From the NCBI RefSeq assembly GCF_002632485.1, contig NZ_NIBU01000004.1:1-64000 (forward strand): a stretch of 64,000 bases of DNA, given 5' to 3'. The position numbers were made by a program, and so were the translations under genes. Shown piece after piece: positions 1-8,947 of this stretch. Numbering within the stretch: the first letter of the stretch is position 1; every line of letters begins with the position of its first letter. The stretch is from Xenorhabdus innexi (GTDB lineage Bacteria > Pseudomonadota > Gammaproteobacteria > Enterobacterales > Enterobacteriaceae). The notes below the pieces were generated by a model. That model was not told the origin of the DNA and searched no databases. It saw only the letters and a list, made by a program, of their open reading frames with translations.

Positions 1-171
1 GGGGCACAGGCCATTAACTTTTTGATGCAACTGGGCAATGGAGGTGATTTTCCCCGAGCTAAGTGCCGTAATAAGGCTAAGGATAAACACATGAGGTTCG
101 ATATTTCTCACGCGTTGAATAAATCCACATCGAAAGGCAATCTTTTTCAGAGAAGCTTCATTGAAGAATTA
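1..171 (-). mobile_element. IS4-type transposase, N-terminal fragment (runs off the left edge)
   Basis: An open frame on the minus strand reads FNEASLKKIAFRCGFIQRV followed by RNIEPHVFILSLITALSSGK, which I recognise as the start of IS4-family transposases. It continues through base 1 out of the window. Just upstream of the conserved start (about base 171) the frame meets a TAA, and no normal ATG with a ribosome site is visible, so the copy is either damaged at its 5' end or uses a non-standard start. The catalytic DDE part would lie outside the window. The family assignment comes from memory of the N-terminal sequence only. Confidence 0.55.
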
Positions 172-311
172 CATTAACTGGTGTTTTATAGCGATAATCA
201 TCACAAGCTTCATCCGTGGTTTTGATTTATTGTTTGGCGACGATTATCAGATCATAAATGAGGCCTTTTTTCTATCTAAAAATAAACGGTTATTGCTTAA
301 GATCCTGTCTA

Positions 312-470
312 TGTAAGCTGGATAATCAGCAGCAAGAGCGCATCAATCACCTTGCAGAATTAGACAAGCCTCACATTCAGGAACTCGCTCATACCAAGAC
401 TGAAATCGAGACTCTTTGGGCTGATGTTGCCGCTGGTCATCGCAAGCAGCGCATCAAGGCCACCTGTCCT
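312..470 (+). pseudogene. Remnant of a lambda Rz-type spanin (phage lysis) gene
   Basis: The translation contains LAELDKPHIQELAHTKTEIE followed by TLWADVAAGHRKQRIKATC. This lines up with the central coiled-coil of lambda Rz (pattern ALDxxxTKELADAKxENDxLRxDVAAGRRRLxIKAVC). The N-terminal membrane anchor and the C-terminal third are missing, and the flanking codons are unrelated. Rz is the inner-membrane spanin that, with Rz1, disrupts the outer membrane at lysis. Here it is only a scar, which marks this stretch as former prophage. The open frame from 258 to 539 probably exists only because the relic lies inside it. Confidence 0.6.
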
Positions 471-535
471 ATGAGTGATGAGAGGACGGTAGGTAAACAC
501 CGTCCTACTGGGTTTTATTGGTCTGTTCAATTTGG

Positions 536-754
536 TTAATTTGTCGGTGGAATAACTGGTATTACTGGAATGGGTATTACAGGTATTACAGGTATTACAG
601 GTATTACAGGTATTACTGGTATTACATTGTCATCTGTGGATGTTAGAGCACCTATAAAACTATGCGATAAGGTATTTGGAGTATTAGCATAAGTTAGCAT
701 TGGAGCTAAAGTCGCTGAACCTGCCAATATGCAAAGAAGAAGATATTTTTTCAT
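536..754 (-). CDS. Small secreted protein with a Val-Ile-Pro repeat tail
   Basis: This encodes 72 residues. A clear Sec signal peptide (MKKYLLLCILAGSATLAPML, then TYA) is followed by a short polar stretch and a C-terminal tail of about nine Val-Ile-Pro units broken once by Ile-Pro. The tail is encoded by a nearly perfect 9-bp tandem repeat (GGTATTACA on the plus strand, about 555-625), so slippage would add or remove three residues without shifting the frame. A good ribosome site (GGAGAG) lies 6 bases before the ATG. I do not recognise the family. It could be a periplasmic or secreted repeat peptide, but no function can be assigned. The surroundings are decayed mobile DNA. Confidence 0.6.
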   Translation of the reverse strand: MKKYLLLCILAGSATLAPMLTYANTPNTLSHSFIGALTSTDDNVIPVIPVIPVIPVIPVIPIPVIPVIPPTN

Positions 755-1114
755 AATTACTCTCCATATCTTTTACAACGTTATTATCACAAAAAGCGAT
801 AGTTTAATAACCTCATTTCCCTTCAGCAACAAGCGAATAATATTTAACAATTAGTTAACGCTTGAAACTAAAACTAATATTTCTTTACCAATTCCCTTGA
901 GTGGTTAAAGCGATAACCCCTGCCATCAATTCTCGGATGTGGTGGCGAATGAGCAACTGTCTTTCACTTTAAACAGTGTGGAGTGATTCGTCCCACAGTT
1001 TATTTGTTTTTACCATTGCATTATGGCCATCAATGCATTTTGTCCAGCCAAGAACAGAGATTCAGCAGGCGATGAGAGAGCTACATCGTGCCAGAGAATC
1101 ACGCATCAGAGATA
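755..1114. other. Gene-poor stretch with decayed coding fragments
   Basis: The first half is AT-rich and probably carries the promoter of the repeat protein on its left. From about 900 the composition changes and broken frames appear on both strands. One plus-strand frame of 31 residues (1033-1128, containing RTEIQQAMRELHRARESRIR) runs straight into the IS630-type end at about 1115, as if the insertion had cut off its C-terminus. I cannot name either fragment. Confidence 0.3.
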
Positions 1115-1301
1115 TAGCAGAATCATAATGATATTCCATAATACCTAAATTCCAATGGCAGGCAGAATTGAGATGGGTTACAGTCTCGATTTCCGAAAAA
1201 GAGTCCTGACATACAAAGACAAACATTCGCTGACATTCGAGCGAACCAGCGCCCACTTGCTGACAGACACCAAGCTCAAAAGCCTCAAACTGCCTCTTTG
1301 A
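1115..1301 (+). mobile_element. IS630-type transposase remnant with its terminal end
   Basis: An ATG at 1173 starts MGYSLDFRKRVLTYKDKHSL, the usual N-terminus of IS630/Tc1-type transposases (helix-turn-helix start). The frame degenerates after about residue 28 and stops at 1301, so no catalytic domain remains. The 58 bases before the ATG, beginning TATAGCAGAATCATAAT, match the corresponding stretch upstream of a second remnant near 29.7 kb in the opposite orientation. That shared stretch identifies the insertion-sequence end. IS630 elements insert at TA dinucleotides, and a TA precedes this end. Confidence 0.7.
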
Positions 1302-1342
1302 GAGATTGTGACTCTTTTCACGCTTTACTCCAGATAAAGAGA

Positions 1343-1365
1343 AAACTAGGAAATTTTCCTAGTTT
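1343..1365. repeat. 11-bp perfect inverted repeat upstream of uhpT
   Basis: AAACTAGGAAA, a single T, then the exact reverse complement. It is too tight to form a normal hairpin loop as RNA, so a protein-binding site is more likely than a terminator. It lies about 155 bases before the uhpT start. No UhpA-binding sequence that I know matches it, so the role is open. Confidence 0.4.
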
Positions 1366-1519
1366 ATCTAAGACGATAGCTCAAGCTAATTTTTAACTCC
1401 TTTCTTAGAATCTCAGTAATAACAATACTTACGAAAAATTCGCGTTTTAGCGAGCCGCCTTTTTGATTTCCACCTGCATTAAAAAGGTCTTATTTGTCGT
1501 GGTTATCTGAGGATTTCAT

Positions 1520-2905
1520 ATGATTAAAATTCTGGAACAAGTTCGCCAACCGACGTTGGATCTTCCAGTCGATGTACGCCGTAAGATGTGGTTTAAGCCT
1601 TTTATGCAATCATATCTGGTGGTTTTTATTGGCTATATGGCTATGTATCTGGTGCGCAAGAATTTCAATATTGCCCAGAACGATATGGTTTCCACTTATG
1701 GCTTGTCAATGACGCAGCTTGGGTTGATAGGGCTGGGATTCTCTATCACTTATGGTGTAGGCAAAACGTTAGTTGCATATTATGCAGATGGAAAAAATAC
1801 TAAACAATTTCTCCCATTTATGCTGATTTTATCCGGTCTGGCTATGCTCGGTTTTAGTATGAGTATGGGCAGTTCTGGTATTAGTATTTTCTTGATGGTG
1901 GCATTTTATGCATTGAGTGGTTTTTTCCAAAGTATTGGTGGGCCTGCAAGCTATTCCACTATTACCAAATGGACTCCGCGCAGTAAACGAGGCACCTATC
2001 TTGGGCTTTGGAATATGTCACATAATGTTGGTGGCGCAGGTGCGGCAGGGGTTGCTTTGTTTGGTTCCTATTACTTCTTTGATGGCCATGTCATCGGGAT
2101 GTTTATTTTCCCTTCCATCATTGCCCTGATCATTGGCTTTATCGGTTTACGTTATGGAAGCGATTCACCTGAAAGTTACGGTCTGGGTAAAGCGGAAGAG
2201 TTATTTGGTGAGGATATCAGCGAGGAAGATATTGCGGCAGAAGAAAAACAAATGACCAAGTGGGAGATCTTTGTTGAGTACATCCTGAAAAACAAAGTGA
2301 TCTGGCTTCTTTGTTTTGCCAATATTTTTCTCTATATCGTGCGGATTGGCATCGATCAGTGGTCAACAGTATATGCATATCAGGAATTAGGGCATTCAAA
2401 AGAAACGGCTATTTCTGGCTTTACTATGTTTGAAGTTGGGGCGTTAGTCGGAACGCTGATGTGGGGATATTTGTCGGATTTAGCAAATGGCCGCCGTGCT
2501 CTCGTTGCCTGTGTTTCACTCGGCCTGATTATTGTTAGTCTTGAATTTTACCAACATGCAACCAGCGAGTTTATGTATTTAGGCTCTTTGTTTGTACTCG
2601 GATTTTTGGTATTTGGGCCGCAATTATTGATTGGTGTAGCAGCTGTTGGTTTTGTACCGAAAAAAGCGATCAGTGTTGCGGATGGTGTTAAAGGTACATT
2701 TGCTTATTTAATCGGTGACAGCTTTGCTAAATTAGGTTTGGGTATGATTGCCGATGGAGTGCCTATTTTTGGGTTAACAGGCTGGAAAGGCACTTTTGTT
2801 GCACTTGATACTTCTGCCGTTATCTGTATTACATTACTTGCATTTGTTGCGATTGCTGAAGAGAGGAAAATCCGCAGCAATAGGAATAACAATAGGAATA
2901 AATAG
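1520..2905 (+). CDS. uhpT: Hexose-phosphate:phosphate antiporter UhpT
   Basis: This 461-residue inner-membrane transporter belongs to the organophosphate:phosphate antiporter branch of the major facilitator superfamily (about 12 membrane spans). It exchanges external glucose-6-phosphate and related sugar phosphates for internal phosphate. It matches E. coli UhpT (463 residues) nearly throughout. The two substrate-binding arginines known in E. coli are present at the same positions, R46 (YLVRKNF) and R275 (YIVRIGID). A ribosome site (TGAGGA) precedes the ATG. A hairpin terminator follows at 2932-2956. In E. coli uhpT is the last gene after uhpABC; here it lies first, on the same strand. Induction by the downstream UhpABC sensor system is expected from the family. 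Confidence 0.95.
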   Translation: MIKILEQVRQPTLDLPVDVRRKMWFKPFMQSYLVVFIGYMAMYLVRKNFNIAQNDMVSTYGLSMTQLGLIGLGFSITYGVGKTLVAYYADGKNTKQFLPFMLILSGLAMLGFSMSMGSSGISIFLMVAFYALSGFFQSIGGPASYSTITKWTPRSKRGTYLGLWNMSHNVGGAGAAGVALFGSYYFFDGHVIGMFIFPSIIALIIGFIGLRYGSDSPESYGLGKAEELFGEDISEEDIAAEEKQMTKWEIFVEYILKNKVIWLLCFANIFLYIVRIGIDQWSTVYAYQELGHSKETAISGFTMFEVGALVGTLMWGYLSDLANGRRALVACVSLGLIIVSLEFYQHATSEFMYLGSLFVLGFLVFGPQLLIGVAAVGFVPKKAISVADGVKGTFAYLIGDSFAKLGLGMIADGVPIFGLTGWKGTFVALDTSAVICITLLAFVAIAEERKIRSNRNNNRNK

Positions 2906-2931
2906 TAACACCTTGTTAAACATCATTCTGG

Positions 2932-2961
2932 CGCTACTGTTTTATACGCAGTAGCGTCTTT
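2932..2961 (+). terminator. Terminator after uhpT
   Basis: An 8-bp stem, CGCTACTG pairing with CAGTAGCG (2932-2939 and 2949-2956), is followed by TCTTT. It separates uhpT from uhpABC, so the two probably form separate transcripts. Confidence 0.6.
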
Positions 2962-3048
2962 GAAAGAAGCGCCTCGTTTTCAGTCTATTGCACAGCTATA
3001 TTAATGAGAGTAATTTATACAGGTTTCCTGATCTGGCAAGAAATAACG

Positions 3049-3657
3049 ATGATTAAAATAGCATTAGTCGATGACCACGTGGTAGTACGTTCTGGTTTTG
3101 CTCAATTATTAAGCTTAGAGCCTGATATTGAGGTTGTCGGTGAGTTCAGTTCATGTGCTGAAGCAAGGTATGGGCTACCCGGTTCAGGGGCAATGGTCTG
3201 TATCCTTGATATCTCAATGGCCGATGAAAGCGGGTTATCTTTGTTGCAGGATATTCCTTCCGGCATTAGTTGTATTATGTTGAGTGTCCACGATTCAGCC
3301 AATATGGTGGAAAAAGCCCTGAAATCGGGAGCCCGTGGTTATCTCACTAAGCGCTGTAGCCCGGATGAATTAGTACAGGCAGTACGTATTGTAGTGAATA
3401 ATGGCTTTTATTTTTCACCGGATATTGTGCCTAAACTGACATCATCAAAAAGTAATCCAGCATCTTTGGATCACTTAACGAAAAGAGAGAGGCAAATCGC
3501 GGAAATGCTTGCCACAGGAATGGATGTAAAAGCAGTAGCAGCTGAATTAGGGCTGAGTCATAAAACAATCCATGTTCATCGGGCTAATGCGATAAGTAAA
3601 TTGGGCGTGACAAATAACGTGGGCTTAGCTAATTATTTCGCCTCTAGTGATCTCTAA
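3049..3657 (+). CDS. uhpA: Response regulator UhpA
   Basis: This is a 202-residue response regulator of the NarL/FixJ type that activates uhpT transcription when phosphorylated by UhpB. The receiver domain has the acidic pair D8-D9, the phosphoacceptor D54 (ILDISM) and K103-region residues typical of the family. The C-terminal LuxR-type helix-turn-helix includes [15 protein letters not shown] and [11 protein letters not shown] chose the ATG at 3049 ([10 protein letters not shown]), which aligns with E. coli UhpA; an in-frame ATG at 3004 would add 15 unrelated residues. The stop overlaps the uhpB start by one base (TAATG), so the two are translationally coupled. Confidence 0.93.
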   Translation: MIKIALVDDHVVVRSGFAQLLSLEPDIEVVGEFSSCAEARYGLPGSGAMVCILDISMADESGLSLLQDIPSGISCIMLSVHDSANMVEKALKSGARGYLTKRCSPDELVQAVRIVVNNGFYFSPDIVPKLTSSKSNPASLDHLTKRERQIAEMLATGMDVKAVAAELGLSHKTIHVHRANAISKLGVTNNVGLANYFASSDL

Positions 3658-5189
3658 TGTATCGATACCTGATCAACTCTTTTTGCGGTGGGTTACTGTT
3701 TTCTTGCTGGTGGTTCTGTTTGTGGGTAATAGCTTATTACTTTGTCAATGACTTAGAGTTGGCTATCTTGTTTTTTCCATTTGCGCTGCGCCTTGGCATT
3801 GCTTTACATCTCCCTCAAAAATATTGGCCGACATTATATGGTACAGAGTGGTTGCTCACGATTGGTCTGGCCTTACTAATGAAGCAGCCTCAGTGGCTGA
3901 CTGTATTAACTGCCAGTATAGCAAGCCTTCCCATAGTCTGGGTTGCCTGTCGTTATTATCGGGGTAATCAGTGGCAACGATTGGCTGTTATGGCTCTTGT
4001 CATTATTGTCACTGCAATTATTAATGTGATATCCGTCATCAATCATAACCCGGCTTTAACCATTGCACTTTTGGTTAGTCTGACCGGCGGGGTGATGCTG
4101 GTTCCTTTGTGTTACTTGGTTTGGCACTATCTATTTCAGAATATCTGGTTACCGATGACTGCCAATGTTATTGCATATCAAATTCACTTCAATCTGAAAC
4201 AAGTCATTTTTTACAGTCTGCTATTTATATTGAATATTTTTCTTCAGATCTGGATACCCAACGAACTGCGCTATTTTGCACCATTCTGTCTTGCTATTCC
4301 GATTATGTTATTGGCTTTTCGCTATGGCTGGCAGGGAGCATTGCTTGGCACTTTACTGAATAGTGTTGCTTTAATTGCTGCGCGTAGCGGTGTTTCCAAT
4401 ATGGAAATTACGGATTTGTTGTTATCCCTTCTGACTCAGACTCTGACAGGAATTATACTTGGAATGGCTGTACAGCGTCAGCGTGAACTGAATATGCAGT
4501 TAAAGAGGGAGCTATCCCGTAATCACAGTCTATCGCGTCAGTTAGTGAAAGCAGAAGAATCAGTTCGGCGGGAAATTGCCCGGGAGTTACACGACGAAAT
4601 AGGTCAGAATATTACAGCAATCCGGACACAGGCTAATATTATTCAACGCGTTGAGGCAACGCCGATGGTTATTAATTGTGCCAAAACGATCGAAGTCTTA
4701 TCCTTGAATGTTTATGATACCACCAAAATGTTATTGACCAGACTCAGGCCTAAAGTACTGGACGATTTTGGCCTTAAGGAAGCAATTGAACAGTTATTAC
4801 GGGATATGGAGTTTGAAGCTCACGGTATATCAGTAGAAATTAATTGGGAGATTGATTCCGATGCTGTTATTGAGCAGTTAAGTGATGCAACGAAAGCCAC
4901 ATTATATCGCCTTTGTCAGGAAGCATTGAATAACGCATTAAAGTATTCTCAGGCTGATTATATTAAAGTCCATTTTTCCATTAAGGAAATGATCCGTTTA
5001 TTGATCAAAGACAATGGTATTGGTTGTAAAGCTGAAGATCATATGAAAGGATTTGGCTTACGTGGTATGCGTGAGCGTGTACAGGCTCTCGGTGGTAAGT
5101 TTTCAATTCATAGTGAGTATAGAGAGAAGCAGCAAAATGAATTTAAACGTTCTGGTACGGATTTATCGATCATTTTGCCTAAACTTTAA
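3657..5189 (+). CDS. uhpB: Sensor histidine kinase UhpB
   Basis: This is a 510-residue inner-membrane kinase. The first half is hydrophobic with about eight predicted spans (residues 10-270). The second half is a HPK7-type kinase: the phosphorylated histidine is H312 within REIARELHDEIGQN, and the ATP-binding domain shows DNGIG and GFGLRGMRERV near the C-terminus. With the receptor UhpC it senses external glucose-6-phosphate and phosphorylates UhpA. E. coli UhpB is 500 residues. The start overlaps the uhpA stop, and uhpC follows after 3 bases. Confidence 0.93.
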   Translation: MYRYLINSFCGGLLFSCWWFCLWVIAYYFVNDLELAILFFPFALRLGIALHLPQKYWPTLYGTEWLLTIGLALLMKQPQWLTVLTASIASLPIVWVACRYYRGNQWQRLAVMALVIIVTAIINVISVINHNPALTIALLVSLTGGVMLVPLCYLVWHYLFQNIWLPMTANVIAYQIHFNLKQVIFYSLLFILNIFLQIWIPNELRYFAPFCLAIPIMLLAFRYGWQGALLGTLLNSVALIAARSGVSNMEITDLLLSLLTQTLTGIILGMAVQRQRELNMQLKRELSRNHSLSRQLVKAEESVRREIARELHDEIGQNITAIRTQANIIQRVEATPMVINCAKTIEVLSLNVYDTTKMLLTRLRPKVLDDFGLKEAIEQLLRDMEFEAHGISVEINWEIDSDAVIEQLSDATKATLYRLCQEALNNALKYSQADYIKVHFSIKEMIRLLIKDNGIGCKAEDHMKGFGLRGMRERVQALGGKFSIHSEYREKQQNEFKRSGTDLSIILPKL

Positions 5190-5192
5190 GAA

Positions 5193-6527
5193 ATGGTTAT
5201 GACAGTTTTTTCTCAGCCTAAACGAATCAATCAAAATAATCTGTCTGCTGTAGAAATCAGAGAGCAATATCGTTATTGGCGTTTGCACATAATGTTGAGC
5301 TTGTATGTGGGTTATGCGCTATTTTATTTCACCCGCAAAAATTTTAATTATGCAATGCCAGCACTGATTAGTGATCTGGGTCTTGATAAAGGTGAAATTG
5401 GGCTGATTGGTACGTTATTTTATATTACCTATGGCTGCTCGAAATTTATCTCCGGTATTCTTTCTGATCGTTCTAATCCTCGTTATTTCATGGGAATTGG
5501 GCTTATTGCGACGGGTATCATTAATATTTTCTTTGGTCTCTCCAGCTCTATTGTCATGTTTACCTGCTTATGGGTACTGAATGCCTGGTTTCAGGGGTGG
5601 GCTTCTCCTTCATGTATTAAATTACTCACTACATGGTATTCTCGTTCGGAGCGTGGTTTTTGGTGGTCGCTATGGAATACATCTCATCATATTGGGAGTG
5701 CACTAGTTGCACTCTTTGTCGGTTTTGTTACGTGGCATTTTAGCTGGCGAGAAGGTTTCATTGTGCCCGGCTGTCTTGGGATTTTAGGCGGAATACTGTT
5801 GTGCTGGCGATTACGTGATAAACCGGCTTCAATGGGATTGCCAACTATTGGTCAGTATCGAAATGATTTTTTGGAAAAAAAACATGAAAATCAAGGGAAG
5901 GGATTAAGTACCAAAGAAATATTAAGGGATTATGTTTTCAGGAATAAATATATCTGGTTACTTTCCTGTAGTTATGTACTGGTTTACATTGTACGCACGG
6001 TTATCAACGATTGGGGAAACCTTTATCTGACTGAATATCATCATTATGATTTGGTAAGTGCAAACTTTGTTGTGTCGCTTTTTGAAGTCGGAGGGCTTGT
6101 GGGATCTCTGGTTGCGGGCTGGGGTTCTGACAAGTTATTTGGTGGTAACCGAGGACCTATCAATTTAATATTTTCAATTGGGATTTTCTTATCTGTGGCT
6201 GCGCTATGGTTGATGCCTGTAACCGATTTAGTATTTCAATCACTGGGGTTTTTTTCTATAGGTTTTTTCATTTTTGGCCCCCAGTTACTGATTGGTATGG
6301 CAGCGGCGGAATGCTCGCATAAAGACTCAGCCGGAGCAGCAACGGGATTTGTCGGTCTTTTCGCCTATACAGGAGCCGCTCTCGGGGGCTACCCTTTTGC
6401 AATTATCTTAGAGAATTACCACTGGACAGGGTTGTTTATTACGATCTCTGTGTGTGCTGTCATGATTGGTTTATTATTGCTGCCTTTTTTACAGACTCAG
6501 TTTTCTCAGCAAAAGGAGCAGAATTAA
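5193..6527 (+). CDS. uhpC: Sugar-phosphate sensor UhpC
   Basis: This 444-residue protein has the same transporter fold as UhpT and acts as the membrane receptor for glucose-6-phosphate in the UhpBC signalling complex. It matches E. coli UhpC closely (for example YALFYFTRKNFNYAMP near the N-terminus and [20 protein letters not shown] near the C-terminus). A second in-frame ATG two codons later (5199) is an alternative start. It is the last gene of uhpABC, and its stop overlaps the end of the convergent acetyltransferase gene by 4 bases. Confidence 0.92.
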   Translation: MVMTVFSQPKRINQNNLSAVEIREQYRYWRLHIMLSLYVGYALFYFTRKNFNYAMPALISDLGLDKGEIGLIGTLFYITYGCSKFISGILSDRSNPRYFMGIGLIATGIINIFFGLSSSIVMFTCLWVLNAWFQGWASPSCIKLLTTWYSRSERGFWWSLWNTSHHIGSALVALFVGFVTWHFSWREGFIVPGCLGILGGILLCWRLRDKPASMGLPTIGQYRNDFLEKKHENQGKGLSTKEILRDYVFRNKYIWLLSCSYVLVYIVRTVINDWGNLYLTEYHHYDLVSANFVVSLFEVGGLVGSLVAGWGSDKLFGGNRGPINLIFSIGIFLSVAALWLMPVTDLVFQSLGFFSIGFFIFGPQLLIGMAAAECSHKDSAGAATGFVGLFAYTGAALGGYPFAIILENYHWTGLFITISVCAVMIGLLLLPFLQTQFSQQKEQN

Positions 6528-7105
6528 CTGCTTTCACTATGATCTGATATCTGCCGGTTAAGCCACTCTTCTCTGGTTAACTCCCATAATTCACAATCAT
6601 GCGTACCTGATACGTATTCTTTTTGCCCGGTTCTGATGACTTTCATACCTTCAGCTAATGAAATTTTTCTCGATTTTTCATTGACTTTAGCTTTGGCTAC
6701 CCTGAGTGCAGTCTGACCTAACTCATTAAACCAATAGCTTGTGACTCTTTCACAGGCTTCGCGCATTAACCCGCAACCGTGGTATTCCTGAGCGAGCCAG
6801 AAACCGCGGTTATTATCCTGTTTATTATACAGCCCGATGATGCCAATGAGTTCATCAGGATTGGTTTTTAGTCTGAGTGACCAAATATAGACTTCTTGGT
6901 TCTGCATTGCAGGTATGGCAACGTTATTGACAAAAAATTCTCCGCCATTATCGGGATATGGCCAGGGTACGGCGTTTCTGTCTAAATATTTTACGATGTC
7001 CCAATGAGGAAACTTTTGCTGAATGTGAGCAGCATCGGTATTAGCCAATTTTTTTAATAAGAGGCGGTTAGTTTCCAAATCTTCAAATGGCATGTTTTCG
7101 ATCAC
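6524..7105 (-). CDS. GNAT-family N-acetyltransferase (RimJ/RimL type)
   Basis: This 193-residue protein has the layout of the RimJ/RimL-like acetyltransferases: an N-terminal LETNRLLLKKL strand, a central region and an acetyl-CoA-binding section (RGFWLAQEYHGCGLMREACE). These enzymes move an acetyl group from acetyl-CoA to an amine, either a protein N-terminus or a small molecule; the substrate here cannot be told. A second ATG four codons in (7093) gives MPFEDLETNR and may be the real start. It is convergent with uhpC and divergent from rlmA, and probably monocistronic. Confidence 0.8.
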   Translation of the reverse strand: MIENMPFEDLETNRLLLKKLANTDAAHIQQKFPHWDIVKYLDRNAVPWPYPDNGGEFFVNNVAIPAMQNQEVYIWSLRLKTNPDELIGIIGLYNKQDNNRGFWLAQEYHGCGLMREACERVTSYWFNELGQTALRVAKAKVNEKSRKISLAEGMKVIRTGQKEYVSGTHDCELWELTREEWLNRQISDHSESS

Positions 7106-7244
7106 TTAATCAAGTGTTAATTTATTGTGAAAAGCATAATGAGCTTTAGTATTGGGATAGTCAATCTGAAGTTTTATAAAAACATGCTAAACCGAAACAT
7201 GGTATAGTGCACCTCTGATTTATTCTTTATCTCATCGGAATGTT

Positions 7245-8060
7245 ATGTCTTATCAATGTCCTTTATGTCATTTTCCATTACAGTTTTCCCACCATCAATG
7301 GCGTTGTGCAAGTAACCATCAATTTGACTGTGCAAAAGAAGGTTATGTGAATTTATTACCGGTTCAGCATAAACGTTCAAAAGAGCCGGGTGATAGTGCT
7401 GAGATGATGCAGGCAAGAAGGGCGTTTTTACAGGCAGGCCATTATCAGCCTTTACAGCAAAAAGTTATTGGACTGTTTGAACGTTTTTTACCCGAAAAGG
7501 CCGGGATGTTGCTGGATATTGGTTGTGGAGAAGGTTATTACACTGCTGCGGTACAAAAGGCGTTGAACCTAAAGCAGCCTGTAACAGTGTATGGTTTGGA
7601 TGTGGCAAAAATTGCTGTCCGCTATGGAGCCAAACGTTATCCAGATGTTCATTTTTGTGTGGCTTCCAGTCATCGGTTACCGTTTGGAGATGCTTCTCTT
7701 GATGGTATTTTGCGGATTTATGCTCCCTGTAAAGCGGCTGAGTTATTTCGGGTGGTAAAATCAGGGGGGATTGTCCTAACTGTGACGCCCGGCCCACGTC
7801 ATTTGTATCAGCTGAAGGAATTGATTTATCAGGATGTCCATTTACATCCTGAAAATACCGAGCAGTTGGAAGGATACGAATTGGTGACGGAAGAGACGCT
7901 GGCTTATGAAATGCAGCTTGATGGCAAACAGGCTTATAATTTATTACAGATGACTCCATTTGCCTGGAAAGCGTCAGAGGATGCTAAAAGCCGTTTGGTG
8001 GTTCAGGAATTATTTAATTGTGAAGCTGATTTCACGTTAAAGGTTTACCGCCATATTTAA
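7245..8060 (+). CDS. rlmA: 23S rRNA (guanine-745-N1)-methyltransferase RlmA
   Basis: This 271-residue protein (E. coli RlmA: 269) methylates G745 of 23S rRNA with S-adenosylmethionine. The N-terminal zinc finger is intact: C5, C8, C21 and H25. The SAM-binding motif is LLDIGCGEGYYT (about residues 88-99). In E. coli it lies next to mntP, as here, where the two genes converge. No downstream partner is seen. Confidence 0.93.
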   Translation: MSYQCPLCHFPLQFSHHQWRCASNHQFDCAKEGYVNLLPVQHKRSKEPGDSAEMMQARRAFLQAGHYQPLQQKVIGLFERFLPEKAGMLLDIGCGEGYYTAAVQKALNLKQPVTVYGLDVAKIAVRYGAKRYPDVHFCVASSHRLPFGDASLDGILRIYAPCKAAELFRVVKSGGIVLTVTPGPRHLYQLKELIYQDVHLHPENTEQLEGYELVTEETLAYEMQLDGKQAYNLLQMTPFAWKASEDAKSRLVVQELFNCEADFTLKVYRHI

Positions 8061-8074
8061 TTTTTGGCGGCCCA

Positions 8075-8098
8075 TTCCCCGCTATTTATGGCGGGGAA
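8075..8098. repeat. Inverted repeat between convergent rlmA and mntP
   Basis: TTCCCCGC pairs with GCGGGGAA around an 8-base loop. It lies between the two stop codons and has no U-run on either side, so it is a weak terminator or an mRNA 3'-end stabiliser serving both genes. Confidence 0.4.
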
Positions 8099-8120
8099 CT
8101 CATTTATATTATCAATAACA

Positions 8121-8705
8121 TCAGGCATACATAAATAATTTGAGATGTTCAAATAATATATTGAAACCAATAGCAATTAACACTAATCCACCAATAAATT
8201 CTGCCCGTTTACCTAATAATGTTCCGATATAACGCCCGATAAGCATTCCCAAAGTCGCCATGATCATCGTCATTAGCCCGATAGTCATCGCTGTGGGCAA
8301 TATATCAATTTGTAAAAAAGCGAGTCCAATACCAATTGCCATTGCATCCAGACTGGTTGCAATAGCTGTAAATATTAATGTTAATGAGCCATGACGGCAC
8401 GGAGTAGTGGATTCTATAGTGGCTTCAGAGGGCCGTTTGAAACTTTCTCTCATCATCCGACAGCCAAGAATAAATAATAGCGTGAATGCCACCCAATGAT
8501 CCCACTCCATAATATACTGGCTGGCATAAACTCCCAGAGCCCAGCCTATTAAAGGTGTACAGGCTTCAACAACACCAAAGATAAGGCCAGTGCGAATTGC
8601 TTCACGTAAATGAGGACGGTGCAGGGCTGCTCCTTTACTTACTGCGGCAGCAAACGCATCCATAGAGAGGGCTAGCGCAAGAATGAGTGTTGCATAGAAA
8701 TTCAT
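8121..8705 (-). CDS. mntP: Manganese efflux pump MntP
   Basis: This is a 194-residue inner-membrane protein with six predicted spans that exports excess Mn2+. It contains the duplicated MntP signature with the conserved acidic residues D16 ([12 protein letters not shown]) and D120 ([11 protein letters not shown]). The start lies only 6 bases beyond the conserved 3' end of a manganese riboswitch, whose CCGAGG segment doubles as the ribosome site. A Fur-like box lies about 245 bases upstream of the start. In E. coli the gene sits between yobD and rlmA, as here. Confidence 0.94.
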   Translation of the reverse strand: MNFYATLILALALSMDAFAAAVSKGAALHRPHLREAIRTGLIFGVVEACTPLIGWALGVYASQYIMEWDHWVAFTLLFILGCRMMRESFKRPSEATIESTTPCRHGSLTLIFTAIATSLDAMAIGIGLAFLQIDILPTAMTIGLMTMIMATLGMLIGRYIGTLLGKRAEFIGGLVLIAIGFNILFEHLKLFMYA

Positions 8706-8710
8706 TAAAA

Positions 8711-8884
8711 TAGCCTCGGCTGGGTAGTTCCATATACATATAAATCACCCCCAACCAATGGTGATATATATGTCTATGGTCTTGCCAACCGATTCGGCAT
8801 TCGTACCACGTTTTATTAAAACGAGCATGTTGATACGAATTTTCCAGAGATATTCTGGAACAGGCTACTCCCCAATGACTGGGA
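8711..8884 (-). promoter_or_regulatory. yybP-ykoY manganese riboswitch of mntP
   Basis: On the minus strand the leader carries the two conserved blocks of this riboswitch class: TTGGGGAGTAGCCTG near 8861-8876 and ACCCAGCCGAGGCTA at 8711-8725. They are separated by a variable region with a long stem (TATATCACC...GGTGAT). The class binds Mn2+ and turns on export genes. Because the second block contains the GAGG ribosome site of mntP 8 bases before its ATG, control is probably at translation initiation, as described for E. coli mntP. Boundaries are approximate. Confidence 0.85.
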
Positions 8885-8947
8885 CGGAAGATAACATATT
8901 TAGCCTGAAAGGCAAAAAATATTTTGTAATACTCCAAATAATTAGTT

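Noticed and set aside
555-625. Array of short direct repeats that might be a CRISPR
   Set aside because: The repeats are 9 bp, contiguous without spacers, and encode Val-Ile-Pro in a protein with signal peptide and ribosome site.
1062-1256. 64-residue minus-strand frame
   Set aside because: It is antisense to the IS630 remnant, whose plus-strand sequence is recognisable.
7465-7959. 164-residue frame antisense to rlmA
   Set aside because: It is a shadow of the well-supported rlmA gene, with no start signal.
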